Positions 8,523 through 18,510 of a stretch of 64,000 bases of DNA are shown piece after piece (the first letter of the stretch is position 1; every line of letters begins with the position of its first letter). This DNA comes from Vicinamibacterales bacterium (lineage in GTDB: Bacteria > Acidobacteriota > Vicinamibacteria > Vicinamibacterales > UBA823). Under the pieces are notes generated by a model. The model ran no database searches. It was given only the letters and a program-made list of their open reading frames with translations, and was not told the DNA's origin. The position numbers and the translations under genes are program-made. The stretch is taken from positions 1-64,000 of the forward strand of contig DASCOS010000035.1 of assembly GCA_036012125.1 (NCBI GenBank), in the 5' to 3' direction.

Positions 8523-9680
8523 TTACTGGCTCTGCCACGCTTTGAGTTGTTGAGTCCAGGGTCCGACAAAATGACGAAAGAAGGGACTCTTGGGCGGAAT
8601 TGCTGTCAGAGCCTCATTCATCATTTCGGCCGCGTCGTCAAACCGGCGGACACCTGCGTATGCATAGGCCAGCGTCTGCATCACTTCGACGTTATCGGGG
8701 TCTTCGGCAAGGGCCTGCTCAAGTGGCTGGACCGCGTTCTCTGCCTGACCAGCTGCGATCGCTAATTGAATCGTGTACAGCGTGCCAAAGAAGTTGTATT
8801 CAGGAATCGTCTGGAGCACCTCGTAGTCGCCAACAGCCTTTTCTAGGTCTCCAAGTTCGAGGTAACAGCGGAGTCTCCACACATGGGGTTCAGAATAAAT
8901 ACCAGCCGATGCTGGTTGGACCGTGTCCCACACCTGTAGTGCTTGCTCGAAATAAGGCACGGCCTCGCGACATCGTCCCAGGTGCATCAGGGCCACTCCC
9001 AGGTTGTTATACGCTTGAAACAGCGTCGGGTCGGCTTCAATCGCTTGAGAAAAGTAGTTCACGTGCTTGACTGGGTCCCAAGTGTGCTGGCCCTTTTCAA
9101 AGTAATGATTCGTGTGCATTCCCAAGGGCCCCACATTGGCAATGACCTCCCCACGAGCGTTACGGGGGTTTTGCGGTGTTGGCACGTAGCGACCGGTGTC
9201 AAGGTCAATCTCGTCAATCCGCGTGAGATAGAGGAGAACAAGCTCCTCTCGCATCTCGTACTTAAGGAGTTGCTGATAGACACGCCGCGCCTCGGGCATC
9301 CATTCATTTCTTAGATAAACCGAGGCGAGGTGTTCGAGGGCTAGTCTTCCAATAGGTCCATCGCGGTCGAGTTCGATCGCAGTTTGCAGCGCGACAATCG
9401 CGCGGTCAGCGGAAATAGGATACGGACGGTCCTCGCCCCAATACGCCACACCGAGCAAATAGAAGGCTTCGGGAACATCCTCTGATGCCGCAGTTACGGC
9501 TTCAAGATTGGTAATGGCTGCTCGGTATTGCCGATTCTCAAGAGCGGCTCGGCCAAGGGTGAGCACCGATTGACCGTCGGCTGCCAGAAGTGTGAAGGAT
9601 ATGGCTAAAGCGCACAATATTGGCACGTAGCCACATGCCGAATTTCGGAGAAAAGTCAACGACCGATTTGTGCCCACCAA
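8523..9680 (-). CDS. Exported TPR protein
   Basis: About 385 residues with an N-terminal signal (hydrophobic to about residue 33) and repeated tetratricopeptide helices, clearest as FQAYNNLGVALMHLGR and VMQTLAYAYAGVRRFDDA. TPR arrays mediate protein-protein contacts. The start is TTG, or the GTG that follows it; there is no upstream in-frame ATG. It begins 13 bases after the RND pump gene and is probably the third gene of that operon. No enzymatic motif is seen. It could be a periplasmic accessory of the pump or simply a downstream passenger. Confidence 0.75.
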   Translation of the reverse strand: MVGTNRSLTFLRNSACGYVPILCALAISFTLLAADGQSVLTLGRAALENRQYRAAITNLEAVTAASEDVPEAFYLLGVAYWGEDRPYPISADRAIVALQTAIELDRDGPIGRLALEHLASVYLRNEWMPEARRVYQQLLKYEMREELVLLYLTRIDEIDLDTGRYVPTPQNPRNARGEVIANVGPLGMHTNHYFEKGQHTWDPVKHVNYFSQAIEADPTLFQAYNNLGVALMHLGRCREAVPYFEQALQVWDTVQPASAGIYSEPHVWRLRCYLELGDLEKAVGDYEVLQTIPEYNFFGTLYTIQLAIAAGQAENAVQPLEQALAEDPDNVEVMQTLAYAYAGVRRFDDAAEMMNEALTAIPPKSPFFRHFVGPWTQQLKAWQSQ

Positions 9681-9693
9681 CGTTCTCTAATCT

Positions 9694-12600
9694 TCACCGG
9701 TCTATAGTTTCGAGCCCAACATTCACATTCGGTTCCGTCGCTAGGGAATCGAGATCATACTGCGTACGGAAGAGCGCCTTGAGGTCCTCAATGATGAAAT
9801 AGCCGGCGGGCACCAGTATGAGCGTGATGAAGGTGGAAAAGATCACGCCGAAGGCAAGCGAGATAGCCATAGGAATTAGAAACTGGGCTTGCAGGCTGGT
9901 CTCCAGCATAAGTGGTAGCAATCCGAAGAATGTCGTCAGTGAAGTCAGCAGTATCGGCCGGAAGCGGGCGACTCCTGCCTCACGTACGGCACGAGTCAGG
10001 CTGCCGGCTTGGCGACGGAACCTGTTGATAAAGTCCACCATGACAAGGCTGTCATTGACGACGACGCCAGCGAGCGCGACCAGGCCAAACATCGACAACA
10101 AGCTAATGTCCTTGCCCATGATGAGGTGGCCCCACGTTGCGCCCACAAGTCCGAAGGGAATTGCGGTCATGATGATGAGTGGCTGCGAGTACGATTTGAG
10201 AGGCACAGCCAAGAGTAGATAGATGAACAGCACGGCCACCATAAAGCCTTGTGTCAAGCCGCTTGTTGAATCTCGCAATTCAGTCTGTTGTCCTGCGAAG
10301 GAGTAACGGATGTCCGGGAATGGCAGAAGGAGTTCAGGCAGGACGCGGGTATCTAGGTCGGCAACGATGTCACCGGCTGTGGTGGTTGTTTCGTCCACCG
10401 CTGCGGTGACGTTGAGAGCCCGTTGTCGGTTAACCCTCCTAATGGATGCGAAGCCACGGCCTGGTTCGACTCGAGCGACCTGCGAAAACGGGACCTGCTG
10501 GCCATCGGGAGTCCGGATCCGCATATTTTCGAGATCGCCAACTGACCGACGTTCAGCTTCGGGGTAGCGCACCATCACCCGAACGTCATCGCGACCACGC
10601 TGTATGCGTTGTGCCTCCTCACCGTAGAACGCCTGCCTGACCTGGCGGGCGAGGTCCTGGAGAGATAGTCCGATTACCTCCGCAGTCGGTTCAATATTTA
10701 ACTTAATCTCCTGTTTGCCCTGCCGAAACGAGTCGGCGATATCGTAGACGCCAGCGTATGCTGATAACTGCGTTTTTACCACGTCGCTGGCGGCTCGCAA
10801 CTCGTCGATGTCCGAGCCAGTGAGTTGCACATTGATTGGGTCACCGCCTACCATAAACAGTTCAGCGTCAAAATCCACCTCAACGGCATCGGGAATGATT
10901 CCCACCAGTTCACGCCAACGATTCAGGGCCTCCGCACTTCCGATACCGCGCTCGTCAGCTGCTGTCAACTCAATGAAGATGCCGCCAAGATGAGAGGCGC
11001 CACGTGTCTGGCTGCCAGACCCCATCGGGCTGGCCATCATATTCGGCGAACTGCTGCCAACTAGACCGTAGACATACCGAAAGAGTTCTCGTCCGTTTTC
11101 TTCCCTGAATTCCGTCCGGAGTATCTCGGCCGTCTCTTCCAAGTGGCGCACGGCGCTCTCGGTCACCTCAACCGGTGTTCCTTGGGGCATGATGACCGAT
11201 GCCGACAAGTAGTCGGCATCAACGGGCGGCATGAAGACGACGCGGACCCAGCCGGCTCCCACAAGACCGCCAGTGAGCAGCAAGACAGCAATGGCGATGG
11301 CCACCGTCAAATAGCGCATTTGAATGCCGTGTTCGAGTAACGGACGATAAATCCGATCGACAAACCGTTTAAGTGCGCTATCAATCCGGTTCCGCATCCG
11401 TTGAGCCCAAGTGTTTCGTGGCGGGCGGGGTGTTCCATGCGCCAAGTGAGCGGGCAATATCAGCTGTGATTCGATTAGGGAAAATAACAGGCACGGAATG
11501 ACCACCAGCGGTATGGTGACCATCATCTTTCCCATAATGCCTGGCACCACCAGCAACGGTGCGAACGCAGCGATTGAGGTAAGGACTGCAAAGATCACCG
11601 GCACGGCAACTTCGTTGGTGCCTTCGATCGCGCCGCGCATTCGGTCTCCGTGGCGGTGTTGATGTGCGTAGACGTTCTCGCCGACGATGATGGCGTCGTC
11701 AACCAGGATTCCCAGTACGACAATGAAAGCAAAGAGCGACATCATGTTCAGCGATACGTCGAGGCCAGGAAGGAGCCAGAGGGCACCAAGGAACGAAATT
11801 GGGATGCCGAGACTGACCCAGAACGCCAAACTGAATCTCAGAAACAGTGTTAGGACAATGAAGACGAGGGCGAATCCGGTGAGGCCATTTTTAACGAGTA
11901 AGTTCAGCCGATCCTTTAGGATGAGCGCCTGGTCCCCAAACGGGGTTAAAGAGACCCCCTCAGGCATCCGAGGTTGACTGGTTTCCACATAGGTACGGAC
12001 GGTATCAGACACGTCGATTGCACCCTGCTCGCCAGTGCGGTAGACCTGGATAATGAGGGCTGGCTCGCCCTCAAAATGTGAGAACTGGACGGTGTCTTCA
12101 AATCCGTCAAGCACGGTCGCGATATCGCCCAACGTTAGATGGCTACCGTCAGTTCGAGTAAGGAGCACCAGGTTTTCAAATTCGTGCCCGCGATAGGCCT
12201 GGCCCTTGGTTCGCAGCAAGAACTCGCCGCCATCCGTTTTCACAGAACCGCCGGGCAGGTCGAGTGATGACCGGCGCACTGCCTGTGTGACCTCATCGAA
12301 TGTTAAATCATGGCGGCGCAGTAATATTTCGGAGACTTCAATTGAAATTTCGTAGGGGCGGGCGTTGGCTACGTCGACCTGCGTAATGCCGGGAAGAGCC
12401 GTGATGTCGTCCCGAACCCGCTCGGCCAACGCTTTTAGACTGGCTTCATCGATATGACCATGAACAGCGACATTGATCACTTGATTACGATTGGTAATCT
12501 CTTGGATGATCGGCTTCTCAGTTTCTTCAGGGAAGGTGTCAATCGCATCGACGCGAGCTTTCACATCATCTAACACCTTGCGAACGTCGGCACCAGCCTC

Positions 12601-12888
12601 AAGCTCAATGGTGATCTGCCCTGAGCCTTCACTAGCGGTCGATGTGACCTCTTTGATACCGTCAAGCCCCTGAATCGCTTCTTCAACGCGAATGCACACA
12701 CCTTCCTCGACTTCCTCTGGTGCCGCACCGCGATATGGCACCTGCACCGTAATCATGTCGAGGGAAAACTCCGGCATGACCTCGCGCTTAACCGTAAGGG
12801 CGGTAAGTAATCCGCCAGCCACGATCAAAACCATCAACAGATTGGCAGCGACGGGGTTACGTGCGAACCAACTGATAGCTCCCTTCAC
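9694..12888 (-). CDS. RND-family efflux pump, inner-membrane subunit
   Basis: A 1064-residue AcrB/HAE1-type transporter that exports hydrophobic compounds using the proton gradient. It shows the usual two-fold layout: TM1 at about 12-33, a large periplasmic loop, TM2-6 from about 335, a second loop, and TM8-12 from about 870. The proton-relay pair D397-D398 lies in VLGILVDDAIIVGEN. Its start overlaps the adaptor's stop by four bases (ATGA), showing translational coupling. An outer-membrane TolC partner is not encoded here. Substrate class (drugs, bile-like compounds, solvents) cannot be assigned. Confidence 0.93.
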   Translation of the reverse strand: MKGAISWFARNPVAANLLMVLIVAGGLLTALTVKREVMPEFSLDMITVQVPYRGAAPEEVEEGVCIRVEEAIQGLDGIKEVTSTASEGSGQITIELEAGADVRKVLDDVKARVDAIDTFPEETEKPIIQEITNRNQVINVAVHGHIDEASLKALAERVRDDITALPGITQVDVANARPYEISIEVSEILLRRHDLTFDEVTQAVRRSSLDLPGGSVKTDGGEFLLRTKGQAYRGHEFENLVLLTRTDGSHLTLGDIATVLDGFEDTVQFSHFEGEPALIIQVYRTGEQGAIDVSDTVRTYVETSQPRMPEGVSLTPFGDQALILKDRLNLLVKNGLTGFALVFIVLTLFLRFSLAFWVSLGIPISFLGALWLLPGLDVSLNMMSLFAFIVVLGILVDDAIIVGENVYAHQHRHGDRMRGAIEGTNEVAVPVIFAVLTSIAAFAPLLVVPGIMGKMMVTIPLVVIPCLLFSLIESQLILPAHLAHGTPRPPRNTWAQRMRNRIDSALKRFVDRIYRPLLEHGIQMRYLTVAIAIAVLLLTGGLVGAGWVRVVFMPPVDADYLSASVIMPQGTPVEVTESAVRHLEETAEILRTEFREENGRELFRYVYGLVGSSSPNMMASPMGSGSQTRGASHLGGIFIELTAADERGIGSAEALNRWRELVGIIPDAVEVDFDAELFMVGGDPINVQLTGSDIDELRAASDVVKTQLSAYAGVYDIADSFRQGKQEIKLNIEPTAEVIGLSLQDLARQVRQAFYGEEAQRIQRGRDDVRVMVRYPEAERRSVGDLENMRIRTPDGQQVPFSQVARVEPGRGFASIRRVNRQRALNVTAAVDETTTTAGDIVADLDTRVLPELLLPFPDIRYSFAGQQTELRDSTSGLTQGFMVAVLFIYLLLAVPLKSYSQPLIIMTAIPFGLVGATWGHLIMGKDISLLSMFGLVALAGVVVNDSLVMVDFINRFRRQAGSLTRAVREAGVARFRPILLTSLTTFFGLLPLMLETSLQAQFLIPMAISLAFGVIFSTFITLILVPAGYFIIEDLKALFRTQYDLDSLATEPNVNVGLETIDR

Positions 12889-14114
12889 GATGGGTTTTCC
12901 TCATTATTGATGTTCACGTTCACTGGGGGATTCTTGCTCCGAAGACTACTCGTTGTCACTTCCATGCCGTCCGATACAACTTCAAGCGGCGAAATGTTTA
13001 CGCGATCCCCCGCTTCCAGACCACCGAGAATGAACAACTCGTTGGTCGTGGCCCGTAACACATCAACGTCTCGAAACCTGAGCCTGCTGTTGGCATCCAC
13101 GATGAGCACTTGACCTGGACCGCGAAGTGCGGCACGCGGCACAACCGCCACGTTTTCAACTATCCGTCCCACGATTTCTGCCTCAACAAACATGCCCGCA
13201 GCTAAGGGCGGGCGGGCCGGGTCAGAGCCGCGACCATAGGGGTCCGTAACTTCAGCGACGACGCGAACCATCCGCGTTCTTGGGTCAATTTCGCCTTCGG
13301 TGCGAACGATGTGGCCTTGCCATTCGTGGATTCGACCCGCAAAGCTCGTGCGCAAGGTCACCACGGGGCCACGGACACGACCTGACTCCCCTCGGTAATT
13401 TAGAGGGAGATCCAGATAGGCGAGCTCGTCGTCGGGAAGTGGAAGGCGGACTTCGGCTGCGTCAACTGCGTAGATCCTAGCCACCGGTGCACCCAGAGTC
13501 ACGAATTGACCGACGTCGACATTTTTCTCACGGACTCGGCCTGCGTAGGGTGCGCGCACCTCCGTCCTTTCTAGGTTCCGTAGGGCGGTTTCAAGGTTGG
13601 CCTCAGCAGCGGCCAATTCCGCTCGTGCGCTAGCGATCTGTGGCTCACGAAGTGTGAGGGACCTTGCCTGGCCACTACCGATTCGATCCCAACCCCACTG
13701 AGCGACCTCAGCTTCGGCTTCCTCTTGGAGGATGTGAAGTCGAGCGCTTTCAATTTCTGCTTCACGCTGGACGAGGGTTTGCTCGTAATCATGCGGGTCG
13801 GTTTTGAAAAGTACGTCACCCGCTTCGAAGAAGCCACCGGCAACAAATGACGGGGACACTTCAACGATACGCCCTGAGACCTCGGGGACAAGTTGGCTCT
13901 CAGTACGTGGCTCGACCGTGCCTTGGCTCCTGACTGTGAGGGTGACTGTCGTCAAACCTACTTCAACGACCCGCACTAGCGGAGCAACTACCGTAGGTGA
14001 CTGTGTCGGTGCTATTGGTCTGAAAGATACCATCGTGCTTGCCCCGAGGGCAGCGGCAACGATGACTCCAACGGGCAGCAAAAATTGAAAGATCCGCTTA
14101 ACTCCACGATTCAT
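12885..14114 (-). CDS. RND periplasmic adaptor (membrane fusion protein)
   Basis: A 409-residue HlyD/AcrA-like adaptor. An N-terminal membrane anchor (about 11-29) is followed by a lipoyl-like half (VRSQGTVEPRTESQLVPEVSGRI region), an alpha-helical hairpin rich in Ala/Glu near 100-190, the second lipoyl half (VRAPYAGRVREKNVDVGQ), and a beta-barrel region. It bridges the RND pump to an outer-membrane channel. It is the first gene of the leftward operon adaptor-pump-TPR and overlaps the pump start. It faces the molybdenum hydroxylase genes across a 267-base divergent spacer. Confidence 0.92.
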   Translation of the reverse strand: MNRGVKRIFQFLLPVGVIVAAALGASTMVSFRPIAPTQSPTVVAPLVRVVEVGLTTVTLTVRSQGTVEPRTESQLVPEVSGRIVEVSPSFVAGGFFEAGDVLFKTDPHDYEQTLVQREAEIESARLHILQEEAEAEVAQWGWDRIGSGQARSLTLREPQIASARAELAAAEANLETALRNLERTEVRAPYAGRVREKNVDVGQFVTLGAPVARIYAVDAAEVRLPLPDDELAYLDLPLNYRGESGRVRGPVVTLRTSFAGRIHEWQGHIVRTEGEIDPRTRMVRVVAEVTDPYGRGSDPARPPLAAGMFVEAEIVGRIVENVAVVPRAALRGPGQVLIVDANSRLRFRDVDVLRATTNELFILGGLEAGDRVNISPLEVVSDGMEVTTSSLRSKNPPVNVNINNEENPS

Positions 14115-14381
14115 GACGGTTCGCTCTTTCCGCTTCTGGGTGCTCCTTAGGCCGGTCGACGTGGATAATAATGCTCGATACCGGCGGTCTCAAGAGGGAC
14201 CAGCGTTTTGATGGGGCAGGTGCTACTGGTCGTTCACTTCTACGGTTTAAGACGGCGTATCGGCTCAAAAAGTCGGCCAAAAGCAACCGAATGGCCTCAT
14301 CCCGTGTCGCAGTATGTTAACCTCAACCGCTAATGATAGCAGGAATCGTAACAGCCAGTACGGAACTGAGAGTCTACAGCC

Positions 14382-15005
14382 ATGGCCGATCGAAAAGATT
14401 GTTGTTTTCCCGAAGCTGTTGTCGCCCCTTCGAGGCGGGAGTTCATCAAGGGTGTGATTGCCTCAGGAGTGGCAGTGTCGAGTGTTGCCTATGTTTCAAC
14501 CGCCTGGGCACAAATGGCGCCGGGTCAGGCGGGGGGGCTAGAGCGCCTTCTATCGCTTCGTGTGAACGGTCAGACCCGCCGGGTGGATGTGCTGCCGAAT
14601 GAAACGCTTGCGATGACTCTTCGCTACAAGCTTGGTCTGGCCGGGACCAAGCTCGGTTGTGACCGTGCTGAGTGCGGTACATGCACTGTTCTGATTGATG
14701 ACATAGCGCACTACTCGTGCTCGACACTGACGCACCGCGTGCGTGATCGCCAGATCACGACCGTTGAAGGGCTGGAGAGTTCGTCAGGTGAGTTACATCC
14801 GGTGCAGCAAGCGTTTATCGATGAGCTTGGTCCGCAGTGTGGCTTCTGTACTCCGGGACAGGTGATGGCGGGTGTGGCGCTGCTGAGGGACAATCCGAAC
14901 CCCACTCGTGAAGAAGCACGTGAGGCAATGGCGGGCAACCTTTGTCGGTGCGGTGCCTACGATCATTATTTAAACGGCGTCATGCGTGCGGCGAAGGGGG
15001 CCTGA
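14382..15005 (+). CDS. 2Fe-2S subunit of a Tat-exported molybdenum hydroxylase
   Basis: The 207-residue small subunit of a xanthine dehydrogenase-family enzyme. It carries a near-ideal twin-arginine motif (SRREFIK, R18-R19) and a hydrophobic stretch to AWAQ at 44, so the assembled complex is probably moved to the periplasm. The plant-type 2Fe-2S site is C93, C98, C101, C113; the second cluster uses C153, C156, C188 and C190 (CGFC and CRC). It passes electrons from the molybdenum centre to the FAD subunit. The next gene starts one base after its stop. Layout matches periplasmic aldehyde oxidoreductases (PaoABC-like) better than cytosolic xanthine dehydrogenase. Confidence 0.92.
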   Translation: MADRKDCCFPEAVVAPSRREFIKGVIASGVAVSSVAYVSTAWAQMAPGQAGGLERLLSLRVNGQTRRVDVLPNETLAMTLRYKLGLAGTKLGCDRAECGTCTVLIDDIAHYSCSTLTHRVRDRQITTVEGLESSSGELHPVQQAFIDELGPQCGFCTPGQVMAGVALLRDNPNPTREEAREAMAGNLCRCGAYDHYLNGVMRAAKGA

Positions 15006-15006
15006 G

Positions 15007-17409
15007 ATGGCGAATGTGCTAATTGGTAAAGACTTCACACCGCCAGACGTCCGTGGGAAGGTGACCGGGAGTGCGAAATACGCGGAGGACTTCCGTGCCG
15101 AAGGGATGCTCTTCTGTCGGCTGCTTACTAGCCCGATGCCTCATGGGCGCGTGCGGAACATTGACGCCTCTGCCGCGCTCGCGATGGAAGGCGTGATTGC
15201 GATATTGACGGCCGATGAAGTGCCGCAGATACCAGAGCCTGGTAATCCGATTCTGACGAACGAGCCGCTTTATGTTGGCGAACCGATCCTGGCGGTAGCG
15301 GCAGTTAACGAAACGCTCGCCGAAGAAGCAATTGCGAAGATCAAGGTTGACCTTGAGCCGTTGCCGTTTACCGTTGACCCGCTTGAAAGTCTTCGTCCTG
15401 GTGGTCCCAATGCTCGTAGTGGTGCCAACACTGTCGTATCGGGTGAGGGACTGAAAGAAATTAAGTGGACTACTGAAGACTTTGACGCGCCCGCCGATGG
15501 TGAACTGCCGATGGGCGAGCCGACTGCGACGTGGTCGTACGGCGACATCGAGGAAGGTTTTTCGAGCGCTGCGGTCGTACTCGATGAAACGTTTGTGACG
15601 GCGGGTACATCGCATCACTCAATGGAACCCCGCACGACCATGGCCTACTGGCAGAATGAGAAATGCTTCATTTATGGATCTACTCAGAGCCAGAGTTTCG
15701 TCTTGCCGGGTCTGGCCCGATACCTCGGGCTTGAACTGGACAACATCGTATACGTGGGTGAGAACTGTGGTGGGGGGTTTGGGTCGAAGGGTGCTGCCTA
15801 CCCAACTCAGGTCATACCCGCCCTAATGGCGAAGAAAACGGGACGGCCAGTGATGATGCGGATCAACCGCGCCGAGGAGTATGCCATCGGCTCGGCCAGA
15901 CCTGGTTTTCAGGGGCGCCTCAAATTGGGGTTCAGGGAAGATGGTCGTCTTTTGGCCTGCGACCTCTATGTAGTCCAGGAGAACGGTCCGAACGGGGGAT
16001 TCGGCGATATGTCGGCTGCGGCCAGCGCGATATCGATTGTCTATACCCCAGTCGCTATGCGGTTCCGCGGGGCGTCAGTACTGACTAACACGCCGCGCCG
16101 CGGTGCCCAACGTGGTCCTGGACAGAACCAGATCGCGTGTGCCATGGAGCCGCTTTTCGACAAAGCAGCACGGGAACTAGGTGTTGATCAGTTTGCGATC
16201 CGCCGGGTCAATGTGCCCGACCACGACTCTCAATATGGGGCAGACCGAGGGGCCATCACCAGTGCCTATCTAGGAGAAGCACTGGATAAGGGCGCCGAGA
16301 AGTTCGACTGGGTAAAGAAGCAAGCTCAGAGCGGCCAGCGGCGTGGGTCGAAGGTGATCGGTGTTGGAATCGGTCAGGCGTTTCACTCCGCGGGGTCGAA
16401 TGGTTTCGATGGACTAGTGCGGCTAACGCCTGAAGGCAAACTTCACATTCACACTGGCGTTGGCAACTTGGGCACCTATTCGTATGCGGTTACCTCACGG
16501 GTGGCAGCTGAGGTTCTAAAGTGTGACTGGAACAACTGCGTAATTGAACGGGGTGATTCGAGCATCGGTCTGCCCTGGAACCTCGGGCAGTTCGGCAGTA
16601 ACACGTCGTTCACGATGACACGCACAAATTACGCTGCGGCGATGGATGCCGTCGGCAAACTCAAGGAGATCGCGGCTCGTGACCTGGGTGGTGCTCCGGA
16701 CGACTACGAGATCGGTGACGAAGTGGTGTTCCGACGGGGCAATCCATCGCAGCGTCTGACCTATGCGGAGGCGGCCAAACGGGCCATCCAGCTAGGCGGT
16801 AAGTTCTGCGGTGACGAGATGGCTGACGACCTCAACCCGATGACGAAGGCTGCCGTGCGAGGCCTAGCCGGCACGGGATTGGTCGGTGTTGCCAAGGATA
16901 ACCTGCCGCGCACCGGGATGGTGCCGGCACTAGCCGCTGGCTTCATTCAGATTGAGTTGGACCTAGAAACCGGTAAGTTTAAGATCCTTGATTACCTCGG
17001 TGTTGCTGACTGCGGGACAGTTATGCACCCACAAGGGCTTGCGGCGCAGATTCGAGGCGGCGCGGTCATGGGATTCGGCATGGCTGCACTTGAACGCCAA
17101 GTTTTCGACCCGCATTATGGTCTACCTCGTTCGGTTGGTCTGTATCAGGCCAAGCCGCCGTCCTACTCGGACGTGGCGATTGGGATGGGTGCGGAGGCGG
17201 TGGACCAGCCAGACCCGCAAAACCCAGTGGGCGCCAAAGGGATCGGCGAGCCCTTGATGGGATGTGCCAGTGCGGCTCTGTTGTGTGCGATTTCCGACGC
17301 GTTGGGCGGTCACTACTTCAACCGAACACCAATCCTGCCCGACATGATTCTAAATGCGGCGTCGAAGCGTCCGCAGTCCCACACGCCGTTGCAAGTGAAC
17401 ACCGACTGA
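15007..17409 (+). CDS. Molybdopterin-binding catalytic subunit, xanthine dehydrogenase family
   Basis: The 800-residue large subunit, which hydroxylates an aldehyde or heterocycle with water as oxygen donor. Cofactor-binding GGGFGSKG lies at 255-262, the RRGAQRGPGQNQ segment in the middle, and the catalytic Glu is E748 in GAKGIGEP. The start is the ATG just after the small-subunit stop, preceded by GAAGGGGG; a longer reading adds seven residues in the upstream gene. It lacks its own signal, consistent with hitch-hiking on the Tat signal of the 2Fe-2S partner. The natural substrate is not evident. Confidence 0.92.
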   Translation: MANVLIGKDFTPPDVRGKVTGSAKYAEDFRAEGMLFCRLLTSPMPHGRVRNIDASAALAMEGVIAILTADEVPQIPEPGNPILTNEPLYVGEPILAVAAVNETLAEEAIAKIKVDLEPLPFTVDPLESLRPGGPNARSGANTVVSGEGLKEIKWTTEDFDAPADGELPMGEPTATWSYGDIEEGFSSAAVVLDETFVTAGTSHHSMEPRTTMAYWQNEKCFIYGSTQSQSFVLPGLARYLGLELDNIVYVGENCGGGFGSKGAAYPTQVIPALMAKKTGRPVMMRINRAEEYAIGSARPGFQGRLKLGFREDGRLLACDLYVVQENGPNGGFGDMSAAASAISIVYTPVAMRFRGASVLTNTPRRGAQRGPGQNQIACAMEPLFDKAARELGVDQFAIRRVNVPDHDSQYGADRGAITSAYLGEALDKGAEKFDWVKKQAQSGQRRGSKVIGVGIGQAFHSAGSNGFDGLVRLTPEGKLHIHTGVGNLGTYSYAVTSRVAAEVLKCDWNNCVIERGDSSIGLPWNLGQFGSNTSFTMTRTNYAAAMDAVGKLKEIAARDLGGAPDDYEIGDEVVFRRGNPSQRLTYAEAAKRAIQLGGKFCGDEMADDLNPMTKAAVRGLAGTGLVGVAKDNLPRTGMVPALAAGFIQIELDLETGKFKILDYLGVADCGTVMHPQGLAAQIRGGAVMGFGMAALERQVFDPHYGLPRSVGLYQAKPPSYSDVAIGMGAEAVDQPDPQNPVGAKGIGEPLMGCASAALLCAISDALGGHYFNRTPILPDMILNAASKRPQSHTPLQVNTD

Positions 17410-17418
17410 GGAACTCTC

Positions 17419-18417
17419 ATGGCGAACGACATGATGCCGCATTTCGAGTTACTCCAGCCCGCGGACCTGGAGACTGCACTGGAACACGTGGAGCGCTTAG
17501 GCGAGGGCGGTTGGATACTCGCTGGAGGCCACGACAGCCTTGGCTGGTTCAAGGAGCGCACGAAGCAGCCAGGCACAGTGATTGACCTTGAGGGTATTGC
17601 GGAACTGAAGGGTGTCCGGCAGACCTCCGATGGTATTGAGATTGGTGCTTTGACGACGCTGACCGAGGTCGAGCGAGACCCGATGGTGCGTGAGCGGTTC
17701 GGCCTGCTTGCGGACGCTGCCCGTCGCGTGGCGAGTCCGCAAATCCGTAATACCGGCACGCTCGGCGGTAATCTCTGTCAAGACACAAGGTGCTGGTACT
17801 ATCGCTACGGCCTCAACTGCTACAGGGCCGGGGGTAACATTTGCTACGCCGACACGCCGGTCGCCATGAACCGGGAGCACAGTGTCTTTGAAGCCGACCG
17901 ATGCGTCGCGGTGTCGCCCTCCGATACCGCGCCGGCGTTGGTTGCCTTAGACGCGTCGATGGTCATCAGAAATGTGCGCGGCGAACGCGTCGTGGCTGCA
18001 GAGGACTTCTTCATGGCGCCAGCCGTGGATATTACACGGATGACTGTGCTCAAGCCCGGTGACATCCTCACGACTATCAGGATTCCGGAAACGTGGGCCG
18101 GGGCCAGTTTCTACTTTGAGAAGGTCGCGGACCGTAACTCGTGGGACTTTGCACTAGTGAACGTAGCAACCGCGATGCGGGTCGATAGTGCTGGCACGAT
18201 TGAGGACGCACGCATTGCTTGCGGTGCCGTACAGTGCACGCCCCGCCGCCTTACAGAGGTTGAAAATCTCGTCAAAGGACGAGTCCAGAACGAAGAGACC
18301 GAAGAACTTGCTGCCGCGGCTGCTGCCGCGGATGCCCGACCCCTGAATTACAACCACTACAAGATTCCACTTATGCGGAATCTTGTGAAGCGGTCTTTGC
18401 GTGCGTCTGAGGTGTAA
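17419..18417 (+). CDS. FAD subunit with probable 4Fe-4S insertion, molybdenum hydroxylase
   Basis: The 332-residue medium subunit of the same complex (CoxM-like FAD-binding domain 5). FAD motifs are AGGHDSLG at 35-42 and the NTGTLGGNL at 111-119. Between the two FAD segments are cysteines C120, C125, C134, C142 and C162, the pattern seen in PaoB and 4-hydroxybenzoyl-CoA reductase beta subunits that hold an extra 4Fe-4S cluster. That would lengthen the electron path. It lies nine bases after the large subunit and completes the three-gene unit. A plain xanthine dehydrogenase FAD subunit would lack these cysteines. Confidence 0.9.
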   Translation: MANDMMPHFELLQPADLETALEHVERLGEGGWILAGGHDSLGWFKERTKQPGTVIDLEGIAELKGVRQTSDGIEIGALTTLTEVERDPMVRERFGLLADAARRVASPQIRNTGTLGGNLCQDTRCWYYRYGLNCYRAGGNICYADTPVAMNREHSVFEADRCVAVSPSDTAPALVALDASMVIRNVRGERVVAAEDFFMAPAVDITRMTVLKPGDILTTIRIPETWAGASFYFEKVADRNSWDFALVNVATAMRVDSAGTIEDARIACGAVQCTPRRLTEVENLVKGRVQNEETEELAAAAAAADARPLNYNHYKIPLMRNLVKRSLRASEV

Positions 18418-18510
18418 CCTGATTCGACAGCTCAGGTGTTCTAGCCGGCGACACGAGGACTACTGACCCGGGTTCGCGCCCCGAGGTTGAGCACGGTTGG
18501 ACGATACTTC